A stretch of 8,695 bases of DNA from Victivallales bacterium (GTDB lineage Bacteria; Verrucomicrobiota; Lentisphaeria; Oligosphaerales; Oligosphaeraceae). The translations under genes and the position numbers were made by a program. A model generated the notes under the pieces. It was not told where the DNA came from. It made no database searches and saw nothing but the letters and a program-made list of their open reading frames with translations. Shown piece by piece: positions 1 to 7,321 of the stretch; positions within the stretch are counted from its first letter, which is position 1, and each line of letters begins with the position of its first letter. The stretch is taken from NCBI GenBank assembly GCA_017431185.1, contig JAFRLP010000091.1, positions 1-8,695 of the forward strand, given 5' to 3'.

Positions 1-1865
1 CTATAATCATCCCGACTCATATATTTAAAAACCCAATCCGTAGTTTTCATCTCTTCATTGTAAGCCAAGTCGAGCAATGCCAATATTTGAGGGGTTTTCT
101 CAAAAGGCACTCCCACCCCCAACTCCGATAACTTCAATGTCATATACTGCACAAAGCATCTGCAATATTCTTTCAATTTTTCCTCTGACAACGGCCCGTC
201 GATGGTCACCTTGACCTTCCCAAAGCCATAGGGCTTCGCCATTCCCAGGCTATGCCAATAATATTTGTCGTTCTTGAACTGGAGACACCAAATCAACGCC
301 CCCAGTTCAATCTTCCGCAGATTGTGGTAACGCACCTTGGCATGGAACTTCGTGCCGCTTGGCAAAGGACGGAAGGTGATGTCCATGTTCCGGTTCTGCT
401 CCTCTGTTTCAGTTCTTTGGAATTTATTGTCATTCAGCACTGGATACCGCTTCCACCCGCGAAGCTTCGCATCCCTGTGCAGCCACGTCTTGTAGTTTTT
501 CTTGTCAATCTGCCCGGAGTTGCCACCCGGCTGCTGAAGATACGCCGGATAGAAACTCGGGCGTGGCGTACCCAACACCAGGGTCTCTGACGGCTCTGGT
601 GTTACCTCCCCCTCGGCCATCGCCGTCCCAAACTGCACCCGGCCACGCAACGCCCCCCACGGTTTCGCGTACCCAAACATCAAATCCGCCAAGTCAGGCT
701 GAAACTCTTCCTTCTTCATCGGAAAATGAAGACAAGATGAATTCCGCGCCGCCTCGCCAACTGAACGTTCTCCTGCAAACCGAAACATCTTGGTCAGGCC
801 AAAACGCAATTTCGCCCGGTCAGTCTTATGCTGATAACCCACATAAAACACCGGAATCATCCCGGCAAAATTCTCCTCACGAATTCTTTTAAGTCTTTTT
901 CCATCAAGCCAATTGAGCCAGTCCTGCGCATTCGTCTGTTTCTGGTTTGCGTCATGGCAAAACAGAAAATCATCCCGGTTGGCGTGACGAACGCTTTCTT
1001 CCCGCTCGTCATCCTCGGTTTGCGGAGTGTCCACAAAGAAGAACTTGCGCCTGCCCCCAAAGAGGTTGTCCTCGCCGTCACACTCCACGGATTCCGAATC
1101 ATCCCCGTAGAAGAAGAACTCGTGATATTTCAAGCCTTTTCTACCAGCCACATAATCCTGTGGCTGGCCTGTAAAGACCAGCCAGCCCTTGACCTGCTTC
1201 CCAGGAAAATGCGCCTCCCGGTGCGCCGGTATCTTCTCCGCCTTATTCAACGGCACATCCTCCACATCCGCCGTCTGCTTCAGCGAGCCTTTCTTCTCCA
1301 TGAAAGCCAAATACTTGTCGGCGGCCGACTGCCGCTTGTTGCCAAAATCCCTCCCCAGCCCCAGATTGCCTGCCTCTCCAGGGCGATCCCATTCCGCATA
1401 TTTGCATGGGAAAATACGCCAGTTGTCATAATCACTGATATCCAGCCATCCCGCTTTCACCACTGAATCCCAACCGACCGTGAATTTTCCGCGGTACATC
1501 TCGGAATTCAGGTCGCGAACGGCATAGCGCTTGTTGGCGATGTGCTGCATTTTGCCAAACGACGCAATCTCCAGGACATTGCGCATCATCCCCTTCAGCG
1601 ACGTGCCGGGAATGCAATACCTACCCGACGCATCATGGAAAAAATCCTGCACCAGCTGATTGTCACGCCTTTTTTCCTCGCTCCCTTCCCTGATGAAAAT
1701 CGGCGACATTGCCTCGATTGTGATATCCAGTTCGCCATCCTCATGGTCGCTGAACGGGATGTCCTGAGACACCATCTCTCCCCAGTCAGGAATCACTACC
1801 GTGTCCGACAACGGTACAAAATGGTAGGGTCCATGAATGTCAGAAACATTATTATCGCTGCCCAT
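1..1865 (-). CDS. Insertion-type Cas7 RAMP protein (TIGR03986-like), C-terminus cut by window edge
   Basis: An open frame runs from the ATG at 1863-1865 to the left edge: 621 complete residues with no stop or frameshift. The opening PYHFVPLSD (13-21) and IPGTSLKGMMRNVLE (85-99) are typical of the TIGR03986 family of type III-D RAMP proteins. The Cas7 fold resumes at LMFGYAKPWGALRGRVQFG (395-413) and closes with SLGMAKPYGFGKVKV (539-553). Between the helix after the IPGTSLKG loop and LMFG lies an insertion of roughly 285 residues (about 105-390), rich in charged and aromatic residues; this is the 'Cas7-insertion' layout of III-Dv. At the position of the Csm3 catalytic Asp there is V72, with D74 nearby, so it may be a backbone unit that does not cut RNA. 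The start is 5 nt after the Csx19-like stop, with AAGGAGAGTGAGG upstream. The last visible residues (PFEKTPQILALLDLAYN) look near the usual end of the family, so probably little is missing. Confidence 0.88.
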   Translation of the reverse strand, partial: MGSDNNVSDIHGPYHFVPLSDTVVIPDWGEMVSQDIPFSDHEDGELDITIEAMSPIFIREGSEEKRRDNQLVQDFFHDASGRYCIPGTSLKGMMRNVLEIASFGKMQHIANKRYAVRDLNSEMYRGKFTVGWDSVVKAGWLDISDYDNWRIFPCKYAEWDRPGEAGNLGLGRDFGNKRQSAADKYLAFMEKKGSLKQTADVEDVPLNKAEKIPAHREAHFPGKQVKGWLVFTGQPQDYVAGRKGLKYHEFFFYGDDSESVECDGEDNLFGGRRKFFFVDTPQTEDDEREESVRHANRDDFLFCHDANQKQTNAQDWLNWLDGKRLKRIREENFAGMIPVFYVGYQHKTDRAKLRFGLTKMFRFAGERSVGEAARNSSCLHFPMKKEEFQPDLADLMFGYAKPWGALRGRVQFGTAMAEGEVTPEPSETLVLGTPRPSFYPAYLQQPGGNSGQIDKKNYKTWLHRDAKLRGWKRYPVLNDNKFQRTETEEQNRNMDITFRPLPSGTKFHAKVRYHNLRKIELGALIWCLQFKNDKYYWHSLGMAKPYGFGKVKVTIDGPLSEEKLKEYCRCFVQYMTLKLSELGVGVPFEKTPQILALLDLAYNEEMKTTDWVFKYMSRDDY

Positions 1866-1870
1866 TTGCC

Positions 1871-2320
1871 TCACTCTCCTTCTACAAAACCAATGAACGC
1901 ATTCCACGCAGGGCGCAGAGTCGGGAAAAGCGCACCCGCCTCCTGATTTTCCTCAAACCGCGTGTAGAAACGCAGTCTCCGCCCGCCCAAGGCCATCTGC
2001 TCATACACCAGAAATTTGTCCGCCATGCCAGTCTGGGACGGCGGCGCGGCATCCCACTCCACTTCATTCCATACCCAGAAGTCATTGAATTGCCGAATGG
2101 AGACACTACGGCTCCCCGGCACATACAACGCCGCCTCGTAGAGAAAACGCGGCAGAGAAGGCAATTCAGGCAGCGGCTCCGACTTGGAGTCCACGTAAAT
2201 CGGCATCTCCGAGTCCGAAAACCGCACAAAGCCCTCCACCACCAGCGGACGCAACGCAGCCAGGTGCGCGCGCAAACCCTCCGCATCCAGTTTTTCCGTA
2301 TGAAACATCGGTATGCTCAT
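1871..2320 (-). CDS. Csx19-like type III-D accessory subunit
   Basis: A 149-residue protein placed between Cas7-2x and the insertion-type Cas7, where III-D loci carry csx19. The sequence is compatible with that small, divergent family: a strand-and-turn layout with FLYEAALYVPG (68-78), SIRQFNDFWVWNEV (83-96), FLVYEQMALGGRRLRFYTRF (112-131), and a closing helix-like WNAFIGFVE. The pattern of LxEAxxF, then Arg with FxxW, then a (L/V)xxE segment leading into an Arg-Tyr strand, is how I recall Csx19 (TIGR03984-type) proteins. No membrane segment, signal peptide or catalytic motif is visible. Its exact role in the complex is poorly known; it is a structural component in the known III-Dv effector. 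The start is the ATG of the ATGA overlap with the upstream gene, with AGGAGG 9 nt upstream; a second Met at residue 5 is less likely. Context carries much of this call. Confidence 0.68.
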   Translation of the reverse strand: MSIPMFHTEKLDAEGLRAHLAALRPLVVEGFVRFSDSEMPIYVDSKSEPLPELPSLPRFLYEAALYVPGSRSVSIRQFNDFWVWNEVEWDAAPPSQTGMADKFLVYEQMALGGRRLRFYTRFEENQEAGALFPTLRPAWNAFIGFVEGE

Positions 2321-3636
2321 GCCTGCAATCCTCCTTTCATGTTGCCCAGTCCGCGCATGGTGCCGCCGCCGAGCGGCAGCCGTCCCTCCACCAAGTCCTT
2401 CAAAGCCAGGTCAAAGGCCTGGCGGTATTCTGGATGCTGCAGGTCATCCTCCGAAGGCAGAATGGTGACCTCAAACTCGAAATCACCGCCGGCAATCACC
2501 TGCTCGGTGAACAGCGCCCCCTCCAGCGCACCGCCTGTGAAACGGTCAATCATCACATGGTTGAACGTCTGCGGTTCAGGGGACTCCAGATACAGATCCG
2601 AAAGCATCACCCGCCCGACTCTCCCCTCCTTGGCATCCGCGTCTCCCTTGGCATACCCAAACAGCGACCGCACCGCCGGGTTCGGCTGTTCACGCTCCTC
2701 CTTGGAAAGACGATCCGCAAAACGCTCTGTCAGAATGTTGTGGTGGTAGGCAGTCCGATGCGCCAACGCACCCTTCACGGATGTCGCAGGCAACAGAACC
2801 TGCATCGGAAAATCAGGTTTTCCGTCCTTCCAGACCACTCGTGCCTCCCGCTTGGGGCGGATGTCCAGGTCGTACAGCCCCGTCCCGTCCGAAACCAGCC
2901 AGAACTTTTCCGGGGAAAGCCGATAATGGAGCGTCTCCATGCCCTGTGGCCTTTCCTGTGGCAGAGCCAGCTCCGGCTCCCCCGTCGGTTCCGCCAGACT
3001 GGCGGGACGCCGCAGGTACGCCTCCCGCTGCTCTGACACGGCCAAGTCATACTCCCCGCCAGTCACCTTCAGCAACTGAATGCGACCGAAACCATCTCGC
3101 GTGCCTCCCCCCAGGCGCATCCACGGACTGGCAAACAACTTCACCAGCGTGTCCGCCTGACGGCGCGCCACCGCCGTATCCGTGCCCAGAACAGTCAGCT
3201 CCACCAGAAAGCGGACGCCCGCCATGAGAACCGTGCGGTCAAACTTGCCCCCCTTGCGGGCACTGCCGCTCTGGTCAAGGGCGCAATGGTCACGCCGCAT
3301 CAACTGCGAAATCCGCACCAGGTATTCGGATGGTTCGCTGGCCAGCAGGCCATCAACAACCCTCTGCCTCTCATCCAGCACCAGCGCATCGCTTACCAGC
3401 AAACAGGAGCCACTCCCATCCTTGTCACCAGAGCTGCCGAACAGCGACTCCACTTCAGAGGCAACTGGGTACAGATGACGCAACACCCCCGTGATGGAGG
3501 TCGCGTTGATGGACGGCAGCCCATTCACGTCCAACTGGATCGGCATGTCCTGCGTCGGGTCGGACTCGCCAGACCCAGCGTGCAGCGCCGAAGCCGTCTC
3601 AAACATCAATCGTCGGAAGGAAAACACAGTTTTCAT
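2317..3636 (-). CDS. Cas7-2x: tandem double Cas7 (Csm3-like) subunit
   Basis: A 439-residue protein with two RAMP domains in a row, expected to fill two neighbouring backbone positions on the crRNA. Domain 1 (about 1-200) has SALHAGSGE (16-24), GLPSINATSITGVLR (39-53), FG at 66-67 and GGGTRDGFGRIQL (176-188). Its loop reads INATSITG where most Cas7 proteins have IPGSSLKG. Domain 2 (about 235-439) has VLLPATSVKGALAHR (280-294), SLFGYAKG (324-331), DRFTGGALEGALFTE (364-378) and the closing loop LPLGGGTMRGLGNMKG (420-435). D30, six residues before D36 as in Csm3, is a likely RNA-cleaving residue of domain 1; D256 or D258 may serve in domain 2. The start ATG is 3 nt after the fusion gene's stop, with AAGGAG about 12 nt upstream. 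The end overlaps the Csx19-like start as ATGA, suggesting translational coupling. III-Dv has a Cas7-2x gene in this place. Confidence 0.86.
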   Translation of the reverse strand: MKTVFSFRRLMFETASALHAGSGESDPTQDMPIQLDVNGLPSINATSITGVLRHLYPVASEVESLFGSSGDKDGSGSCLLVSDALVLDERQRVVDGLLASEPSEYLVRISQLMRRDHCALDQSGSARKGGKFDRTVLMAGVRFLVELTVLGTDTAVARRQADTLVKLFASPWMRLGGGTRDGFGRIQLLKVTGGEYDLAVSEQREAYLRRPASLAEPTGEPELALPQERPQGMETLHYRLSPEKFWLVSDGTGLYDLDIRPKREARVVWKDGKPDFPMQVLLPATSVKGALAHRTAYHHNILTERFADRLSKEEREQPNPAVRSLFGYAKGDADAKEGRVGRVMLSDLYLESPEPQTFNHVMIDRFTGGALEGALFTEQVIAGGDFEFEVTILPSEDDLQHPEYRQAFDLALKDLVEGRLPLGGGTMRGLGNMKGGLQA

Positions 3637-3639
3637 GGT

Positions 3640-5784
3640 CTATCGCAGCTCCTTCTTAATCGTTTCCTTGGCCAGCTTGGCGGTCAGCACCTCCAGAAAC
3701 GCCAGCGCATGACGTTCGCTCCTGAACTCACGCTGCGCCTCCTCCAGCACCGACTTGAAATCTTCCACCAGCGGCTTTCCTTTAACCTGCAGCTTCTTCC
3801 ATCGCTGCGCCGCTTTGCCATGACGCAGAAAACCAGGATTGTTGGGACGGGACACCCGATTGTTCTTGATGATGTCCACATAATCTATCTCCGACTGACG
3901 GCTCTTGAACCCCTCGTCCTCCTTGAACAGATAGTCCATGACACCGTCATAGTTTCCCAACGCCACCACGGCAGCCCGAATGGCACCCCACTGGCTCGCC
4001 GATATCTTCCGATATTCAGGACGGGACGTCACGAGCGCCCCCACCTTCTGGTAAATGCGCCGCTCCATCTCGCTCTCCCGGCAACGGAGTTTCAGGTAGT
4101 CCAGCAGTCCCTGGTCTGTCGGCAGACCATCCGCGCGGGAAGACTCCCGAACCTTCGACTCCTCCAATCGCTCCGCCTCCAGAAACACTGGATTGACCAG
4201 CGCCTGCCCCAGTCCTTCGCTCAAGTACAGGCCGACACCCTTGGCAAGCCTCGCCTCATCTGGCGGAGTCTCCGAGCGGACGGCCAGCACGCTGCCTGGT
4301 AAAATCACCTGGCGCATCGCATCCCTGGATTTGCGGACCCCATTCCAGGGCGCGTATGCCCCGATGCGAATATGCGAATGCCGTTCATCAATTCGGGCGT
4401 CAGCCGCAAAGCCCAGCTCGGAGACCGTCGGAGTCGTCGCGAACTCCCCATTCCCGTCCAGAAACGCCCAAGGGGAGGCGGCATACAGCAGGTACACTCC
4501 GTGGTTCTCGCTCATCCTCTCCACCTTTGGCAGCGGGGAACGCTCCAGCAGCTCAATCTCCACCGCCCCATACTGTGCCGTGCGCGAACGTCCGATCTGA
4601 TGCCGCCCCACCAGCGATGACACCAGCCGTCCCACCGCCGCATCGCTCACCGACGCGGAGACCCGCACCGCAAAATGCCAGTCGCTTCCCGCTGGCAGCG
4701 CCGTGTAGCCGTACATCTGTGCATCCTCCGAACGCCGTCTCTCCGAGTCATAGGCGCTCTTCAGGGAAAACGACACTGGTTTCCCCCGCCACAATGACGC
4801 AGCCTCCCCAGGCACGAAGAACCCTCCCCGAACCTGCTTGGGCTGCTTCTCCTTCTGCACCTTCTCGCGCGCCTCCGGCGTGCCGTAAATCACCGTCCCG
4901 CCTTTCAGGGAGGCGTTCTTTGCGACATGCCAGTTGGCGGGACAGGGAAGCGTGCCGCGCTTCTGCCCGTCCATCGGGTATCCGAAGCCAAACTGCACGG
5001 CCCCGCTGTGGAAGACGGCAAAGGCCTCTTCACCATACTCCTGGTAGTTGCGCGCCGCTATCCCCAGCCAGTTCGCCCCTGGAATGTACTCCAGCACACC
5101 CAGCTGCCCCTGCGTGGCGGCACTGCGGTTCAGCACCACCGGCGACAGAAAATGACAACGAAAATGGAACACCCCATCGGCGGGACGGCTGGCCACCGCA
5201 GCTGGCTGCTGGCGCGTCTGGGCGCAGCCCCCCTTCCGTTCGTTCAACCTGCACCGTCCGAATCCACGGCTGCGCTGCACACCCAGCTGTTTCACGTAGC
5301 CCAGACAGTGCGCCAGGGCCGCCCGTTCCTCCTCCGACAACCCGTCCACGCATCCATACAGTTTCATCGGCACCGCATACTCGCCACGGCGTAGCGCTCC
5401 ATCCTCCGTCTGCCCATGGTCATCCAACTTCGAGAAATAGCGGCCAATCAGCAGTTCCTGCTGCAGTTGCGGCGCCTCTCGCAGAGTCTGACGTGTCTCC
5501 ATCGGCAGTTCGGCATTCGAGAAATGGGCATGTCCCTCCGTCGAGTCTCCGCTCTCGCCGTCAAGACGGCGGCTCGGAGTCCCGAATACCTGCGCCACCA
5601 TCGCGGCATCCCAGCCAGTCGCCTCCGCGGCCTCCCGCAACAGACCCTTGATGGTCTTGCCAGGCACAAACGGCAACCCGCCCTCATCCAGCAGGGGACG
5701 GTAGTCCGCATCCTCCCCTCCCCCCATGCCAGAACCGCAATGCCACGGGGAAAAGAACTCCAGTTGATAGTGCAATTCGCTCAT
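3640..5784 (-). CDS. Cas7-Cas5(Csx10)-Cas11-like fusion, type III-D backbone subunit
   Basis: This 714-residue protein joins what are usually separate subunits. Residues 1 to about 190 are a Csm3-like Cas7: FFSPWHCGSGMGGGEDAD, then LPFVPGKTIKGLLRE (37-51), FG (67-68) and the Gly-rich loop QRSRGFGRCRL (170-180). D27 sits six residues before D33, the spacing of the catalytic D33 in Csm3 proteins, so target RNA cleavage is plausible. Residues about 205-545 look like Csx10, the Cas5-like subunit of III-D: YIPGANWLGIAARNY (233-247), FGFGYPMDG (265-273), GRSRTAQYGAVEI (398-410) and LYLSEGLGQALVNP (519-532). Residues about 555-714 are helical and lysine-rich near the end, with ISASQWGAIR (594-603); this fits a Cas11-like small-subunit domain, the weakest of the three assignments. 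The same Cas7-Cas5-Cas11 order is known from III-Dv. A GGGAG-type site lies some 11 nt before the ATG, after a 27-nt gap from cas10, and a TAG stop lies 3 nt before the next gene. A possible internal start at M573 is listed separately. Confidence 0.85.
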   Translation of the reverse strand: MSELHYQLEFFSPWHCGSGMGGGEDADYRPLLDEGGLPFVPGKTIKGLLREAAEATGWDAAMVAQVFGTPSRRLDGESGDSTEGHAHFSNAELPMETRQTLREAPQLQQELLIGRYFSKLDDHGQTEDGALRRGEYAVPMKLYGCVDGLSEEERAALAHCLGYVKQLGVQRSRGFGRCRLNERKGGCAQTRQQPAAVASRPADGVFHFRCHFLSPVVLNRSAATQGQLGVLEYIPGANWLGIAARNYQEYGEEAFAVFHSGAVQFGFGYPMDGQKRGTLPCPANWHVAKNASLKGGTVIYGTPEAREKVQKEKQPKQVRGGFFVPGEAASLWRGKPVSFSLKSAYDSERRRSEDAQMYGYTALPAGSDWHFAVRVSASVSDAAVGRLVSSLVGRHQIGRSRTAQYGAVEIELLERSPLPKVERMSENHGVYLLYAASPWAFLDGNGEFATTPTVSELGFAADARIDERHSHIRIGAYAPWNGVRKSRDAMRQVILPGSVLAVRSETPPDEARLAKGVGLYLSEGLGQALVNPVFLEAERLEESKVRESSRADGLPTDQGLLDYLKLRCRESEMERRIYQKVGALVTSRPEYRKISASQWGAIRAAVVALGNYDGVMDYLFKEDEGFKSRQSEIDYVDIIKNNRVSRPNNPGFLRHGKAAQRWKKLQVKGKPLVEDFKSVLEEAQREFRSERHALAFLEVLTAKLAKETIKKELR
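4066..4079 (-). promoter_or_regulatory. Possible internal ribosome binding site and start for a free Cas11-like subunit
   Basis: Inside the fusion gene, GGGAG (4075-4079) lies 6 nt before the in-frame ATG of M573 (4066-4068). This spacing equals that of the AGGAG sites of the ring nuclease-like gene and cas10. Initiation here would give residues 573-714, a 142-residue helical protein of the size of Cas11 small subunits. The GGGAG is also explained by the Arg-Glu codons CGG GAG, so chance is possible. Separate small subunits made from internal starts are known in several type I systems, including I-D. Confidence 0.35.
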
Positions 5785-5811
5785 CGTATTGTTACTCCCG
5801 TCTTTGTTCTG

Positions 5812-7287
5812 TCAATTGTTTTTGCCGTTGTCCGCGAATTTTGCCGCCAGCAGCAAGTCCATCAGCGGCGAACATTTCCTGTCCCGTCCAAGGACACAAA
5901 GGTCTTTCAACGGCCTGTCCGCTGAACAATCGCCCAACTGCGCCAGCCCGCGCTTCAGACTCGCCAGGCACTTCTGCTCTTTGGCCACCTGCTCCAGCCT
6001 GTCCATCAGCAGGTTCGCAGCCTCCTGGGACACATGCAGTTCATGAATCACCCGCCGCAATCCACTCTCCAGGGGCGAGCCACCCTCCCCTTGCAGGCAA
6101 CGCGCACACCCCAGCAGTGAGTCCAGCGCGGGCAGTCCCGTGCCATCCTGCGTCGCGTAAGGTCCAAAGACCTGCGACACCTCCCCAGTCTGAAGCTCCC
6201 GCTCCGCAAGCTCCTCAAAAGTGGCGTCCACAAAACCTCCCAGTTCCCGCGCAAACATCAGGCACGAGGGCACCATCGCCCCCTCTGCCAGGCCTTTCTT
6301 CGCAATCTTCTTGGCCTGACCGCACAGCATTTCCGCCAAATGCACCCCGTAGTGGAAGGGGTAGCTCGCCTTCACAAACGCCACCCCCGCACATGCGCTC
6401 AACCGACCCAATGTCGCCTCCCGTTCCGCCGCCTCTTCCTCGAAGAACTTCAGATAGTCATGCGTAAACTCCAGGGCATGCTCCGCACTGCAAACCACCG
6501 TCAAGTCATCTCCACCCAGAATGATGGGACGGAAACGAATCTTCCCCTCCCCTGCAAAATGCGCTTCGTATGCCCTGACCGCAGCCGCCCGCGTCACCTC
6601 GTCCAGCTTCAGCGAGAACTCCCGCCATTTCGCCCCGTACGACTCGCCTGCCCCCGAGGCCAGCCTCATCAACGCCTGGCCAATCGAATTGCCGTCCGAG
6701 TGGATTACCGCCAGATAGCTGTCAGGGGCCGCGATTTTCTCCGCGTCCGCAGGAAATTCCCGTTCCGAAAAGATGCGGCACAGGCTCTTCCAGTGTGGCT
6801 TCACATGCTCGCGCTTCGCCGCACTTTCCGGATCCATCAACAAGCCGTCTTTCACCTCGGAGGCAGGACGGCCACTCAGCGGCGCCTTCAGCGTGACGCT
6901 CCAGTCCTTGTACGGCGACGCAGACGGCAACGCCTCGCGCAGCTGCCGTGTCAGCTCTTCCGCCTCCGCCATGCCCGGCAGTTCGCCCTCGATTTCCACC
7001 ACCCCCTGCACCAGTTCCAGACCAGGCGCCAGCCGCATCACCTCCTTCGGGAAATGCAGCATCAATTTCCGGGCACTCTCCTCCGTCAGCACGACCGCAC
7101 GGATGTTTCCCGCCGCACCAATGATGACCTCCTTCTCAATTCCATGACGCTGGCAAAAATCCTCGAAAAAACCACTGCACACATGCTGAACCAGCTCACT
7201 CGCCCCAGCAATCTCCTGAAGCTTGCTGGAATTGAAGATGTAGCTCTGAATCCGCTTGGCATTCGCACCGTATAGATACCTGCTCAT
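5812..7287 (-). CDS. cas10: Cas10, compact, with GGDD cyclase motif and no HD domain
   Basis: The large subunit of the type III effector, 491 residues, much shorter than the usual 700 to 1000 or so. It starts directly in the first palm domain: YGANAKRIQSYIF (6-18) and IAGASELV (26-33) are typical of Cas10/Cmr2. HSDGNSIGQAL (196-206) carries a conserved Asp of the second palm, and IILGGDDLTVV (255-265) contains an intact GGDD at 258-261 (6505-6516). This predicts synthesis of cyclic oligoadenylate from ATP when target RNA binds. No N-terminal HD nuclease domain is present. The linker between the palms (about 130-165) keeps an SGRPA element but lacks the CxxC pairs that bind zinc in many Cas10 proteins. 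The last 100 or so residues are helical, like the Cas10 C-terminal domain. The start has AGGAG 6 nt upstream, and no HD-like residues are encoded in the short gap before it. III-D Cas10 proteins often have lost or decayed HD domains. Identification is strong; activity is inferred. Confidence 0.92.
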   Translation of the reverse strand: MSRYLYGANAKRIQSYIFNSSKLQEIAGASELVQHVCSGFFEDFCQRHGIEKEVIIGAAGNIRAVVLTEESARKLMLHFPKEVMRLAPGLELVQGVVEIEGELPGMAEAEELTRQLREALPSASPYKDWSVTLKAPLSGRPASEVKDGLLMDPESAAKREHVKPHWKSLCRIFSEREFPADAEKIAAPDSYLAVIHSDGNSIGQALMRLASGAGESYGAKWREFSLKLDEVTRAAAVRAYEAHFAGEGKIRFRPIILGGDDLTVVCSAEHALEFTHDYLKFFEEEAAEREATLGRLSACAGVAFVKASYPFHYGVHLAEMLCGQAKKIAKKGLAEGAMVPSCLMFARELGGFVDATFEELAERELQTGEVSQVFGPYATQDGTGLPALDSLLGCARCLQGEGGSPLESGLRRVIHELHVSQEAANLLMDRLEQVAKEQKCLASLKRGLAQLGDCSADRPLKDLCVLGRDRKCSPLMDLLLAAKFADNGKNN

Positions 7288-7321
7288 CGCTTGCTCCTTG
7301 CTCCTGAAAAAAAAACTCGCT
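7288..7321 (-). other. cas6-cas10 intercistronic gap with T9 tract and duplicated ribosome binding site
   Basis: On the minus strand this 34-nt gap has nine consecutive T (plus-strand A at 7307-7315), followed by two tandem copies of AGGAGCA. The second AGGAG lies 6 nt before the cas10 ATG and is a good Shine-Dalgarno sequence. No GC-rich stem precedes the T-run, so I do not call a terminator. A homopolymer of this kind can act as an unstructured spacer in the mRNA or be prone to slippage. Confidence 0.5.

Noticed and set aside
252..1466. Several plus-strand frames opposite the insertion-type cas7, which at first made the left 1.8 kb look free of a clear gene.
   Set aside because: The minus-strand frame from 1865 is open throughout to the left edge and carries TIGR03986-type motifs at both ends; the plus-strand frames have none.
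1871..2286. A second, overlapping minus-strand frame of 134 codons in the Csx19-like gene.
   Set aside because: Very Arg/Trp/Cys-rich translation without a ribosome binding site; the frame used has AGGAGG and the ATGA overlap.
3286..4302. A 338-codon plus-strand open frame across the end of the fusion gene and the start of Cas7-2x.
   Set aside because: It spans two real genes on the other strand, has His/Gln/Arg/Leu-rich composition and no motif.
4356..5651. A 431-codon open frame on the plus strand inside the Cas7-Cas5-Cas11 fusion gene.
   Set aside because: Its translation is Pro/Ser/Arg-rich with no family motifs, and the opposite strand has a clear multi-domain cas protein. It is an antisense shadow of GC-rich coding sequence.
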